The notes below the pieces were generated by a model. The model did no database searches and was not told the origin of the DNA. It was given only the letters and a program-made list of their open reading frames with translations. A stretch of 64,000 nt of DNA from Flavobacterium praedii (GTDB lineage: Bacteria; Bacteroidota; Bacteroidia; Flavobacteriales; Flavobacteriaceae), in assembly GCF_026810365.1 (NCBI RefSeq), contig NZ_CP113948.1, positions 3,311,001 to 3,375,000 of the forward strand, in the 5' to 3' direction. Both the position numbers and the translations under genes were made by a program. Within the stretch, counting starts at the first letter, position 1. Every line of letters starts with the position of its first letter. Shown one piece after another: positions 25,641 to 34,802 of this stretch.

Positions 25641-28289
25641 TTATAATTTAAAACTTAATCTTCCAAAATAGTAAGCACCTGTTGTACCCATTTGTACTGG
25701 AGCATATTTAAATACTCCAAAATAACTGTTTTCATAAACTTGTCTGTCTGGGAAAACATCAAATAAATTATTAGCACCTAAAACAAATTGGATTTTAGGA
25801 GTTATTTTATAGGCCACTGATAGGTCGGTTACTGTTTTTCCTTTGTGGGTTTGAGAAATTCCAAAAGGAAATCCGTTTCGAATAACTTCTCCAAAATAAG
25901 TATTTCTTACTAAAAAGTTGAATTTATTTATGGCGTAATTTAAAGATAGTGTTCCTTTGTTTTTTGGGGTGTTGGTTTCTATCAAACTTCTTTCCTGAGG
26001 ACCATAATACACATCTTCTTGACCAATGAAGATAGAAGGAATATTATTTAATTTATCATCTACTTTATTTTCGTTGAAGTTGTATAATAACGAAACGGTA
26101 AGGTTTCCATTTCCTATATTCATGTCATAATCTGCCACAAAATCGATACCTTTAGTTGTAGTATTAATGGCATTGGTAAAGAAACGACCCGTTTGTGCAC
26201 CATACGTTTCAAATAATGCTTGTAGTTCTGGAACTGGATCGCCATAAGGATCATTCCCTAAATTTCCAGTTAGGATAATTCTATTGTCGATTTTAATTTG
26301 ATAGGCATCAACTGTAAAATGTAAATTTTTTAGTGGAGAATATACAATTCCAAAACTGTAATTTTTAGAAGTTTCTTCTTTTAATTCAGGAATTCCAAGT
26401 TGTTTGGCAATATCACTATCGTTTCTAAAAATACCCGAATTTAAATTTTTTCCATCTACAATATCAGTTGCAATATTATTGAAATATTGTTGTTGTAATG
26501 ATGGAGCTCTAAATCCTGTACTTATAGACGCACGGACAAAAAAGGTATCCGTAATTTTATATCTAGAAGATAGTTTTCCATTAAACGTATTTCCAAAATC
26601 AGAATAATTTTCAAAACGTCCTGCAACGCCTACCAAAAATTTATCTGAAAAATCTACTTCAACATCAGTGTAGATACTCAAGTTATTTCTCTTTTGGTTT
26701 ACCTCATTCAAAGGAGAAAATCCTGGGAAAGATTGTGCACCACCATTAATATAAGAAGCCTCTTCGCCTTTATTAATTTGGAATTTTTCTGTACGGTATT
26801 CTGTTCCAAAAGCAAATCTCAATTCGTTAAAAATAGTTTTAAACGTACGAGAAATATCGGCATTCAAAGTGTTTTGTAAAAAAGAGTGATTTCCGGCATT
26901 AAAATCAGTTGGACTATTTACGCCTAAAGAAAAATTATTGGTATTAGACACTTCATATTTAAATACATTTTGACCTACAGTATTACTAACGTCTAATTTC
27001 CAATCTGAAAATTTAAATCTCAAACCCGAAATCAATGAGGCATCAGAGATGTCCGATTTTAATTCTGGTTGAAAGCCAAAAGGGAATAATTCTGGCACAA
27101 CATTTTCGGTCTCACTTGGTAAACGTCTAAATCCAAAACCAGTACCATTTCTTTGGCTAAAACCACCTGAAGCGTAAAATTCGATATTTTGGTTTAAAGG
27201 AATCATTGAATTTACAAATCCTTGTATGTTTTGTATTTTGGCATCACCAATTTGAAAATTAAAATCATCACGAGAAAGACCTGAAGCCGCAAGTAAATCA
27301 TCATCTATTTGGCGTGCATTTGGATTACTGAAATCGTATGCAAAATAATTATCATAAGCTGATTGATCAAAAATAATTAAATTATGATTTTGAGAACGAT
27401 TGGTTTTTTCACGATTGTTAAATTCGGCTGTTAGATTGATAAAACCTCCTTTATCACCCAATTTATGACCGTAATTCAAATTCAAGTTGGTTGTTTGTCC
27501 ATCGTTTCGAGAAGTTTGCCCATAAGTAGTATTGACTTCCAAACCTGAATTTTCTTTTAAAACTAAATTAATAACTCCTGCAATTGCATCGGAGCCATAT
27601 TGTGCAGCAGATCCATCACGAAGTACCTCAATACGTTTTATCGCAGATGCCGGAATGGCACTTAAATCAGTTCCTACAGATCCATTACCTGTTGTATTTT
27701 GATAATTGACTAATGACGTAGTGTGCCTTCTTTTACCATTTATCAAAACCAAAGTTTGATCTGGACCTAAACCTCGTAACGACGCAGGGTCAATATGTTC
27801 GGTTCCATCAGAAGAGGATTGACGATTCGAATTAAAAGCAGGAATCATATACGTTAAGATGTCGTTTATGCTTGTTTGTGGCGTAACGTTTCTAATTTTC
27901 GCTAAATTCACGACATCAATGGGAACTGTAGTTTCGAGCTTACTTTTATTCGGGTTTCGGCTACCAACTATTACAATCTCATCAAGCGTATTGTCTTGTG
28001 CAATCAGTTGAATTTCGGTATTATCACCTTTAACTTCAACATGTTTCGAGTTGTAACCAATCAAAGAAACTATTAAAACGGCAGTGTTTGTTGGTGCCGT
28101 AATAGTGAATTTTCCAAACGCATCACTTGAAGCGCTAGTGTTAGTTCCTTTGACAACAATTGTTGCCGATTCTAATGGATTTCCTTTTTCATTCGTCAGA
28201 ATTCCGGATATAACATGGGTCTGACCGTAGAATTGTGCGCTGAAGAAAAATAGTAATAAAGGAATAATAGTTTTAGTAATTTTTTCCAT
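25641..28289 (-). CDS. TonB-dependent outer-membrane receptor with N-terminal carboxypeptidase-like domain
   Basis: This 882-aa protein has a signal peptide ending near QFYGQ and then a carboxypeptidase-regulatory-like beta domain (ISGILTNEKGNPLESATIVV, residues ~25-110). The plug has a TonB-box-like DEIVIVGSR start, LRGLGPDQTLVLINGKRR and IKRIEVLRDGSAAQYGSDAIAGVINLVLK. A 22-strand-type barrel follows, ending in an aromatic-rich YYFGRLSFKL. It imports a siderophore, vitamin or carbohydrate with energy from TonB. No SusD partner follows, so it is not a typical SusCD pair, and the substrate is unknown. A hairpin sits in its 5' leader. Confidence 0.92.
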   Translation of the reverse strand: MEKITKTIIPLLLFFFSAQFYGQTHVISGILTNEKGNPLESATIVVKGTNTSASSDAFGKFTITAPTNTAVLIVSLIGYNSKHVEVKGDNTEIQLIAQDNTLDEIVIVGSRNPNKSKLETTVPIDVVNLAKIRNVTPQTSINDILTYMIPAFNSNRQSSSDGTEHIDPASLRGLGPDQTLVLINGKRRHTTSLVNYQNTTGNGSVGTDLSAIPASAIKRIEVLRDGSAAQYGSDAIAGVINLVLKENSGLEVNTTYGQTSRNDGQTTNLNLNYGHKLGDKGGFINLTAEFNNREKTNRSQNHNLIIFDQSAYDNYFAYDFSNPNARQIDDDLLAASGLSRDDFNFQIGDAKIQNIQGFVNSMIPLNQNIEFYASGGFSQRNGTGFGFRRLPSETENVVPELFPFGFQPELKSDISDASLISGLRFKFSDWKLDVSNTVGQNVFKYEVSNTNNFSLGVNSPTDFNAGNHSFLQNTLNADISRTFKTIFNELRFAFGTEYRTEKFQINKGEEASYINGGAQSFPGFSPLNEVNQKRNNLSIYTDVEVDFSDKFLVGVAGRFENYSDFGNTFNGKLSSRYKITDTFFVRASISTGFRAPSLQQQYFNNIATDIVDGKNLNSGIFRNDSDIAKQLGIPELKEETSKNYSFGIVYSPLKNLHFTVDAYQIKIDNRIILTGNLGNDPYGDPVPELQALFETYGAQTGRFFTNAINTTTKGIDFVADYDMNIGNGNLTVSLLYNFNENKVDDKLNNIPSIFIGQEDVYYGPQERSLIETNTPKNKGTLSLNYAINKFNFLVRNTYFGEVIRNGFPFGISQTHKGKTVTDLSVAYKITPKIQFVLGANNLFDVFPDRQVYENSYFGVFKYAPVQMGTTGAYYFGRLSFKL

Positions 28290-28326
28290 ACTTTTTTGTT
28301 ATTGATTTTAATTAATTTAAAAACAT

Positions 28327-28353
28327 AAACCCTCTGTTTTTGGCAGAGGGTTT
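28327..28353 (-). promoter_or_regulatory. Leader hairpin upstream of the TonB receptor (possible attenuator)
   Basis: Read on the minus strand, aaaccctctg and cagagggttt form a 10-bp stem, followed by a short T-rich run, about 35 nt before the receptor's ATG and in the same direction. No minus-strand gene ends here. It may be an attenuator or the end of a short leader RNA. The rest of the 28290-28640 gap is AT-rich with no gene seen. Confidence 0.5.
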
Positions 28354-28585
28354 ATTGTCTATTTTAATGATTTAAAATGATGCAATACGATTACTCTGCA
28401 GAAGTTCCCCACATCATCATACAAATATTACATATTAGTAATTTCATTTTTTTTCGATTTTTTTCTGCTACAAATTAAATGTTTTTTTTTATTTAAAAAA
28501 AACAAACAGCAATAAAAATAGTGGTAGTTACAAAGTTGAGTTAATTGTAAACGCTAAGTAAAATCGCTTTTTTCAAATTTTTGAA

Positions 28586-28617
28586 ATTGAGAATTCACTC
28601 AAAATAGAATATATTTG
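28586..28617 (+). promoter_or_regulatory. Predicted promoter of the SAM-hydrolase-family gene
   Basis: TATATTTG at 28610-28617 matches the -7 consensus, and ATTG at 28586-28589 lies 20 nt upstream as the -33 element. The ATG follows 23 nt later. Confidence 0.65.
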
Positions 28618-28640
28618 CAAAAATTATAAAGTATAAAAAT

Positions 28641-29528
28641 ATGAAATTACGTTTTCTAATCCTTTTGTGTGCCTTTTCTTTTTATGGTTTTTCACAAAAC
28701 AATGTACTGGTTTTCCAGTCGGATTTTGGCACAAAAGATGGAGCAGTTTCTGCTATGAAAGGAGTTGCCTTAGGGGTTTCTACAGATATCAAAATATTTG
28801 ATTTGACACATGAAATACCTGCATTTAATATTTGGGAAGCATCATATCGTCTATCTCAGACGGCTCAATATTATCCAGCAGGAACCGTTTTTGTTTCTGT
28901 TTGTGATCCTGGAGTTGGTACTTCAAGACACTCCGTAGTTCTGCTTACAAAATCAGGACATTATTTTGTTACGCCAGATAATGGTACTTTGACTTTGATT
29001 TCAGAACAATTAGGAATACAAGAAATTAGAGAAATTGATGAAGTTAAAAACCGTCGTAAAAATTCGAATGAATCTTATACTTTTCACGGTCGTGATGTAT
29101 ATGCTTACACGGGTGCAAGACTGGCTTCCAAAGCAATCAAGTTTGAAGAAGTTGGGCCTAAATTGCCAAATGAGGTTGTAAAAATACCATACCAAAAACC
29201 TGTTTTTGAAAATGGAATTATTAAAGGCGGTATTCCAATTTTAGATATTCAATATGGCAATGTTTGGACAAACATCGATAAAAAAACTTTTGAGAACCTA
29301 AATTTAAAATCGGGTGATTTTGTAAAAGTGCAACTATTTAAAGGAACCGAAAAAGTATACGACAATCAATTACAGTTGGTGAATACTTTTGGACAAGTTG
29401 CTGTTAACAATGACATTTGCTACTTTAATAGTCTTTTGAATTTTTCATTAGCCGTAAACCAAGGTAGTTTTTCTGAAAAACATAAAATTTATAGTGGATC
29501 AGAATGGAGTATCATTATAAGTAAATAA
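28641..29528 (+). CDS. SAM hydroxide adenosyltransferase-family (DUF62) protein with signal peptide
   Basis: This 295-aa protein carries the full family pattern: QSDFGTKDGAVSAMKG, CDPGVGTSRHSVV, VTPDNGTL and FHGRDVYA. The DPGVG Asp, the following Arg and the FHGRD His correspond to the residues that activate water in SAM hydrolases related to fluorinase and chlorinase. These enzymes split S-adenosylmethionine to adenosine and methionine. Unusually, it begins with a clear signal peptide (MKLRFLILLCAFSFYGFSQ), which would place it outside the cytoplasm where SAM is made. It is monocistronic with its own promoter and terminator. Confidence 0.85.
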   Translation: MKLRFLILLCAFSFYGFSQNNVLVFQSDFGTKDGAVSAMKGVALGVSTDIKIFDLTHEIPAFNIWEASYRLSQTAQYYPAGTVFVSVCDPGVGTSRHSVVLLTKSGHYFVTPDNGTLTLISEQLGIQEIREIDEVKNRRKNSNESYTFHGRDVYAYTGARLASKAIKFEEVGPKLPNEVVKIPYQKPVFENGIIKGGIPILDIQYGNVWTNIDKKTFENLNLKSGDFVKVQLFKGTEKVYDNQLQLVNTFGQVAVNNDICYFNSLLNFSLAVNQGSFSEKHKIYSGSEWSIIISK

Positions 29529-29567
29529 TTGATATTGTATCTGTTTATATGAAAATTAATTTCCAAT

Positions 29568-29605
29568 AAAAAAGCGTCTTGTTTTAATCAACAAGACGCT
29601 TTTTC
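29568..29605. terminator. Bidirectional terminator between convergent genes
   Basis: aaaaagcgtcttgtt and aacaagacgcttttt form a 15-bp stem flanked by A and T runs. Confidence 0.85.
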
Positions 29606-29623
29606 TTTTACTATAAATTCAGC

Positions 29624-30121
29624 TTACATACTAAATGAAGCACCAATATTGAATGTGAATTGATTGTTTAAATTTTCAAATCCTGAAGCATCCGTATTGT
29701 ATTTTGCAATTGGGAACCCAGCTTCGGTAAAAAGTCCAAATCCTTCTGTAAAGAAATATCGTGCTCCAATATGTGCACCAAAGTTTTTTAGACCTAAATT
29801 CAAACCTGGATAAATGTCTAATTTTTCGTCAATGTTAAGGACACTTCCTAAGTTAGCATTGATTCTAAATTTGGCATCAAAACGATCGTGAAATTCAGGT
29901 GTTTGTCCTAAAACTTCATCTACATTCAATAAGTATGAACCAACTAAGCCATACGATAAGTTTTCACCTAATCCAAAATCAGTTGAAATTTGAATTCCAG
30001 TTCCACCATTTTGAAGGTTTGCTCCAACATTAAATCTAGCATCTCCTTTTCCTTTAAAGGCTTGTTGTGCATTGGTTAAACCAAAAGTAACCAATGCTAA
30101 AAGTGTTATAATTTTTTTCAT
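29624..30121 (-). CDS. Small outer-membrane beta-barrel family protein
   Basis: The protein is 165 aa from MKKIITLLALVTFGLTNAQQ, which is a signal peptide. The longer open frame upstream overlaps the phosphatase gene and is rejected. The mature part alternates polar and hydrophobic residues (ARFNVGANLQ, GIQISTDFGL, YGLVGSYLL, FGLFTEAGFPIA) and ends FNIGASFSM with an aromatic near the C-terminus, typical of small eight-strand barrels. Function is unknown. It lies 40 nt after the phosphatase gene and may share its transcript. Confidence 0.78.
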   Translation of the reverse strand: MKKIITLLALVTFGLTNAQQAFKGKGDARFNVGANLQNGGTGIQISTDFGLGENLSYGLVGSYLLNVDEVLGQTPEFHDRFDAKFRINANLGSVLNIDEKLDIYPGLNLGLKNFGAHIGARYFFTEGFGLFTEAGFPIAKYNTDASGFENLNNQFTFNIGASFSM

Positions 30122-30161
30122 AAATATAAAAATAGGTAATAAATTTTTACAAATATAGTAT

Positions 30162-30893
30162 TTACATTTTATTTCTACCTTTCTCGTTCGGATATAAAGT
30201 TGGTAAAAGTTCACTTTGCCAAAATTCTTTGGTGTCCACATCCATTATCGTTAATGGCCCTTTGAAAGCTGCACTAGTGTCAATATTCCAGATATTGGCT
30301 TTTTGAACGGGAGTGGTTTGACCAATTCGTGAAACAGGAGTATGGCCAATATAGATCTCTTTGTATAATGTGAATCGTTTGGGATAGTACAAATGATCTG
30401 GTTTCATATTTGGATCCAATGCCAATGCAGTTTCCCAAAGTGTTCGATCCCAGTAAAATAATTTAGGGAAATATTCGAATATAACTCCGTTCATATTAGT
30501 AAATCCAGCATGGATAAACATCCTATTTTGCTCGTCTAAATAATAATTCTCCAATGATTCTAAGAATTTTACATGCTTATTTTTGGTTTCACCATTCACA
30601 TTTTGATATGCCAAAACAGTAGCTTCTCCGCCATGTTGGTACCATTGTTCATTGTCTTTGCTGTCTTTGAGCCATTCTCGTAACAATTCGTCATGATTTC
30701 CTCTTATGCAAACAATGTCGTGTGTTTTTTTTAATTCAATCAAAAAATCGATTACTTGTGGTGATTGACTCCACCCATCTACATAATCTCCCAAGAAAAT
30801 AAGTTTGTCTTTCGGGCTTACATTAGCTCTCTCCATTATTTGGTGCAATGCTCTCAAGCCACCATGTATATCTCCTATTACTAATGTTCTCAT
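30162..30893 (-). CDS. Metallophosphoesterase of the Ser/Thr protein phosphatase (PPP) family
   Basis: This 243-aa protein has the three calcineurin-like motifs GDIHGG (residues 7-12), GDYVDG and RGNHDE, which bind two metals, then FIHAGF and GHTPV near the C-terminus. This is the arrangement of bacterial PPP enzymes such as PrpA/ApaH-like phosphatases. Candidate substrates are phosphoproteins or diadenosine tetraphosphate, and the sequence does not decide. It is cytoplasmic (no signal peptide). Confidence 0.9.
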   Translation of the reverse strand: MRTLVIGDIHGGLRALHQIMERANVSPKDKLIFLGDYVDGWSQSPQVIDFLIELKKTHDIVCIRGNHDELLREWLKDSKDNEQWYQHGGEATVLAYQNVNGETKNKHVKFLESLENYYLDEQNRMFIHAGFTNMNGVIFEYFPKLFYWDRTLWETALALDPNMKPDHLYYPKRFTLYKEIYIGHTPVSRIGQTTPVQKANIWNIDTSAAFKGPLTIMDVDTKEFWQSELLPTLYPNEKGRNKM

Positions 30894-31165
30894 TTTATGC
30901 GGTATTTGTTTTTTTGCAAAAATAAGGGAAAAGAAGTGTGTTTTCTACTTTTTTTAATAGAGATGATGCAAGTGACTTCATTTTAATAATTTTAAGTTTT
31001 TATTAAGAATAAATCCGTTGAATTGCTTGTTATATCCGTTGAATTCTAAGCTTGTATGGCGTTATGGTATATTATTTTTAAGTACATTTGACTTTCAAAA
31101 ATATCACTGTTTTTAGTGATTGCTCAGTATAAAGAATCATTGTAATTTTACTTAAAATTTATAAA

Positions 31166-31261
31166 ATGAACGCACTTCTTACCTTATTGCTATTAATGAC
31201 CAATTTTATTTGCCAAGTTATAAATGAAATAGTGGTTTGGATAACAGGATTATTCAGTTAA
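31166..31261 (+). CDS. Possible 31-aa hydrophobic micropeptide
   Basis: An ATG at 31166 opens 31 codons, mostly Leu, Ile, Val, Thr and Phe, starting MNALLTLLLLMTNFICQVIN and ending GLFS, a single membrane span. A TACATTTG box lies upstream at 31083-31090 and a hairpin (atcact/agtgat) at 31105-31122. It is convergent with the AlbA_2 gene, ending 17 nt before that gene's 3' end. It could be a small membrane protein or type I toxin-like peptide, or chance. The rest of the gap from 30894 holds nothing recognisable. Confidence 0.3.
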   Translation: MNALLTLLLLMTNFICQVINEIVVWITGLFS

Positions 31262-31277
31262 GCAATTCAGCTATTTT

Positions 31278-32417
31278 TTATTGAACATCATATTTCATTT
31301 TTCTTAATATGCGGAGCGCTTCTTTAAAAGAAAGGTAAACTTGTGAAAACGGTTTTAATACTAGTTTTGCATCAATTAGTTTTTGCTTGGCATCTTCAAA
31401 ACCATTGAGGTAGCATATCATAAAAGTAGAGGGCAAATTATTCAAATCTTTTCTTTCCCGATCCGATAATTTAATATTTTTTTCAAGTTTTCCTAGTAAG
31501 GCTAAATTTGAATTGTAGATATGGTATAGCATTTTTTTGTTATATTCCGGCGGCTCAAAAAGTATTTTTCGATCAATGTTATAATAGCCATTTTCCTGAA
31601 AACGGATGGTTTGTTGTTCAAGTGGGTAATAACTGGTTCTATCGTTCAAACCTAACGGTACATATTCAACAATGGTAAAACTATCGTCATCATAACTAAT
31701 TTCAACGACATCTTGAGCCGAATAAAACAGCTTAACTTGTTCGTTAATTAATTCAATATCCACTCGGGACAAATAGGTTTTGTTTCTTGATTTTTTTGTA
31801 ATTCCAGCCCAGCACATTACAAATAGTTCTTTAAAAACTTTATATTTTGGACTCATGTCTTTGTGGCGAAAATTCATAAAATCAATTACGCCATCCAGTG
31901 TATATTTGATACTGTTTCTCGAATTGTTTTCGATGCCAATAACGGTTTCAATATTCTGAAAATTCTTCTCAATTTCTCCTTTCGCTGGCATTGTATTACT
32001 GCCTTGTCTGATAAAAACACTATTGATAGGAATGGTATGAATTCCTTTTTTAAAATAGGATGTTTTATTATTGGGTTTTATCGTTACAAGGCCAACTACT
32101 TTGTCCTTGGGTAAATTAGGGAAAGGGACATTTTCGTATTGAATTTTGGGTGGATTTTCAAGAAAAGCATTCACTAAATTTTGAATTCTGCTATCATCAA
32201 AAAAATCATCTCCAACAATTTGATTGTTCTCATCTTCTACACCCACAACGATGTATGAATTATTGGTCGGATTCGAATTCGATAAGGCACAAATGTGCTT
32301 CAAAAATTTGGCTTTTCCTTCTCTTGAGTGCAAATTCAACTGCCTTTTTTTATCATAGAAACTGCTCTCATCGTTGTGAGCCAGTAAGTTTTTGATAAGA
32401 ATACGCTTATTGATCAT
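31278..32417 (-). CDS. Schlafen AlbA_2-domain protein
   Basis: This 379-aa protein has an N-terminal AlbA_2 region (residues ~10-140): a DESSFYDKKRQLNLHSREGK start, LKHICALSNSNPTNNSYIVVGVED in the middle, and NSVFIRQGSNTMPA near its end. The C-terminal 200 residues show no known domain to me and lack an obvious ATPase or HTH. AlbA_2 proteins are often labelled ATP-binding or transcriptional regulators, and some act as nucleic-acid-cleaving defence effectors. It is a lone gene of long length for its type, with no mobile-element signs nearby. Confidence 0.75.
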   Translation of the reverse strand: MINKRILIKNLLAHNDESSFYDKKRQLNLHSREGKAKFLKHICALSNSNPTNNSYIVVGVEDENNQIVGDDFFDDSRIQNLVNAFLENPPKIQYENVPFPNLPKDKVVGLVTIKPNNKTSYFKKGIHTIPINSVFIRQGSNTMPAKGEIEKNFQNIETVIGIENNSRNSIKYTLDGVIDFMNFRHKDMSPKYKVFKELFVMCWAGITKKSRNKTYLSRVDIELINEQVKLFYSAQDVVEISYDDDSFTIVEYVPLGLNDRTSYYPLEQQTIRFQENGYYNIDRKILFEPPEYNKKMLYHIYNSNLALLGKLEKNIKLSDRERKDLNNLPSTFMICYLNGFEDAKQKLIDAKLVLKPFSQVYLSFKEALRILRKMKYDVQ

Positions 32418-32502
32418 TTGAACTTAGCAATTTTTATGAATACTTTAAATCTTCTAATTTATTAATGAACCATTCTATTTTGCAACTGAATATTAAAAAT
32501 AG

Positions 32503-33375
32503 CTATGGAACTTCATTTCCAGTACTCGCTGTCCAAAGTGCAAACCAATCCTGCAAATCCATTTCAACGGTTGTGGCTTTCATCAAAAGCGAAAGTCTCT
32601 TTTTGTCTGAGGTGCCACAAACGGGTAAGATTCCTGCAGGATGTTTTATGATCCATGCCAATAAAATGATATCCTCAGACACATTATATTTAGCAGCCAA
32701 TTCATGAGTTACTTTCTTAATACGTTGTGATTGTTCATTCTCATTTCGAAAAACGGTTCCAAGTGGTGACCAGCACATAGGCGTGATTCGGTTGGTTTGC
32801 ATGTGATCCAAACTGCCATCGAGCATTGGTTCTAAATGGGTAATTGAAAACTCAATTTGATTGTAATTAATTTTTGTTTTTGTTTCAATCAAATTGCTTT
32901 GACTTGGTGTAAAATTTGAAACACCAAAATCTAATATTTTCCCCTCAATTTTAAGCTTTTCAACGGCTTCGGCAATTTCATCTGCTTGTATCAGTGGACT
33001 TGGTCTATGCAATAACAAAAGATCCAAATAATCCGTTTGCAAATTTTTTAAAGATAGCTCTGCTGAGGCTATGATATATGCTTTTGAATATTGATAATGT
33101 TTGATAGTATTTTTTCTGCTTTCAGAGACCATTTGGATCCCACATTTAGAAATCAATTGGATGTCTTTACGGTTGATTTTACTTTCGTTAAATGCTTTTC
33201 CAAAGGCTTTTTCTGTAGTATATACCCCATAAATATCGGCATGATCAAAGGTTGAAATGCCATTTTCAAGGCATATATTCATTAATTCTATCATTTGTTC
33301 AGTGGTGCAGTTTTTGCCCCAAACTCCCCAAGTCATTGTGCCTGCAATAATTTTTGAAAAAGGTATTTTGCTCAT
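32503..33375 (-). CDS. Aldo/keto reductase
   Basis: This 290-aa TIM-barrel oxidoreductase has the catalytic set visible as FDHADIYG (Asp, Tyr), LISKCG (Lys) and LLLHRPSP (His). The protein resembles the YdhF-type branch of AKR enzymes (MTWGVWGKNCT near the start and IMSP-like MCWSPLGTVF). It would reduce aldehydes or ketones with NADPH, and the natural substrate is not predictable. It is a single gene, followed after 85 nt by the AlbA_2 gene on the same strand. Confidence 0.9.
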   Translation of the reverse strand: MSKIPFSKIIAGTMTWGVWGKNCTTEQMIELMNICLENGISTFDHADIYGVYTTEKAFGKAFNESKINRKDIQLISKCGIQMVSESRKNTIKHYQYSKAYIIASAELSLKNLQTDYLDLLLLHRPSPLIQADEIAEAVEKLKIEGKILDFGVSNFTPSQSNLIETKTKINYNQIEFSITHLEPMLDGSLDHMQTNRITPMCWSPLGTVFRNENEQSQRIKKVTHELAAKYNVSEDIILLAWIIKHPAGILPVCGTSDKKRLSLLMKATTVEMDLQDWFALWTASTGNEVP

Positions 33376-33600
33376 GGTTTCATTTTTAGATTACCCCTTG
33401 AAAATTAGGGGTTTATTTAACTAATTTGAAGTTAATTTTTTTTAGTTCTTAAAAATAGACAAATACAATCATAATTCGTCCTTAAAATTAGGGGATTTGT
33501 CGAAGTTTTAACCATTCTTTAACATCTTACTTCTAAAAAAAAATTCAATTTGCACCATCAAACAAAACAGACAATAAAACAAGGGTTTAAAAATAACAAT

Positions 33601-34605
33601 ATGGAAGAAAATACAGCGACTTTAGACATTAGAGCAATCAATGAAAAAATCGAAAGAGAAAGTGCTTTTATTGACCTTCTCACTATGGAGATGAATAAAG
33701 TTATTGTGGGACAAAAACACATGGTCGAAAGATTATTAATTGGACTTTTGGGTCAGGGACATATTCTGTTAGAAGGTGTGCCCGGATTAGCAAAAACTTT
33801 AGCGATTAATACCCTTTCTCAAGCCATTCAAGGTTCTTTTAGCCGAATCCAGTTTACTCCCGATTTATTACCTGCGGATGTTGTAGGGACGATGATCTAT
33901 AATATTAAGCAAAATGAGTTCTCTATCAAAAAAGGACCAATTTTTGCTAATTTCGTTCTTGCCGATGAGATTAACCGTGCGCCAGCCAAAGTGCAATCAG
34001 CATTATTAGAGGCCATGCAAGAAAAACAAGTAACTATTGGTGATACTACATTTAAATTGGACCGACCATTTTTAGTATTGGCAACTCAAAACCCTATTGA
34101 ACAAGAAGGAACCTATCAATTGCCGGAAGCGCAAGTCGATCGTTTTATGTTAAAAACGGTTATCGATTATCCGAAGATGGAAGACGAGCGTTTAGTTATT
34201 CGTCAAAACCTCAAAGGGAGTTATGATAAAGTAAATCCGGTAGTTTCTGTAGAACAAATTTTACGCGCTCAGGAAGCAGTTCGAGAAGTTTACATGGATG
34301 AAAAAATAGAGAAATACATATTGGATATTATTTTTGCAACTCGTTATCCCGAGAAATACAAATTAGCTGATTTAAAACCTTTGATCAGTTTTGGAGCATC
34401 ACCGCGTGGAAGTATTAATCTGGCTACCGCTGCAAAATGTTATGCATTTATCAAGCGTCGCGGGTATGTAATTCCAGAAGATGTTCGTGCTGTAGTTCAT
34501 GATATTTTGCGCCATAGAATTGGAATCACTTATGAAGCCGAAGCCGAAAACATTACATCGGTAGACATCATAAATAAAATCATAAACGAAATCGAAGTAC
34601 CATAA
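33601..34605 (+). CDS. MoxR-family AAA+ ATPase (first gene of the Bat cluster)
   Basis: The protein is 334 aa from MEENTATLDIRA; the 17-codon upstream extension looks non-coding. It has Walker A GVPGLAKT, Walker B LADEINRAPAKVQ, a sensor-1 region LATQNPIEQEGTYQLPEAQVDRF and an arginine-containing sensor-2 segment GASPRGS. MoxR ATPases act as chaperones with VWA-domain partners, and the seven genes that follow supply three such partners. It is the usual lead gene of Bat operons in Bacteroidota. Confidence 0.94.
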   Translation: MEENTATLDIRAINEKIERESAFIDLLTMEMNKVIVGQKHMVERLLIGLLGQGHILLEGVPGLAKTLAINTLSQAIQGSFSRIQFTPDLLPADVVGTMIYNIKQNEFSIKKGPIFANFVLADEINRAPAKVQSALLEAMQEKQVTIGDTTFKLDRPFLVLATQNPIEQEGTYQLPEAQVDRFMLKTVIDYPKMEDERLVIRQNLKGSYDKVNPVVSVEQILRAQEAVREVYMDEKIEKYILDIIFATRYPEKYKLADLKPLISFGASPRGSINLATAAKCYAFIKRRGYVIPEDVRAVVHDILRHRIGITYEAEAENITSVDIINKIINEIEVP

Positions 34606-34613
34606 GAAAGTTT

Positions 34614-34796
34614 TCAGTGTTCAGTTTTTTAGTATTCAGTCAGGCTTGTTTCAAAAAGTGTGGTTGTAAAAAGATTTTAATTTTAAAGACTTTGGAGAAT
34701 AAACTTATAATAAAAAATTTGCTGAATTCAATTTACTGAATACTTATTGTTGATCGCTAAAAAACTGAACACTGTTCACTGAACACTGATCACTAA
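34614..34796. repeat. Inverted-repeat word element in the moxR-DUF58 gap
   Basis: The left arm cagtgttcagttttttag plus tattcagt (34614-34640) is the reverse complement of actgaata (34734-) and ctaaaaaactgaacactg (34757-34774), which are separated in the right arm by about 14 extra nt. More copies of ttcactgaacactgatcact follow. The whole fills the 197-bp gap. A related ttcagtgttcagt word occurs at 59312-59325. Confidence 0.7.
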
Positions 34797-34802
34797 AGAA
34801 AA

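Noticed and set aside
30122..30241. 40-codon extension of the small beta-barrel protein
   Set aside because: It overlaps the phosphatase coding region and would hide the signal peptide that begins at the internal Met.
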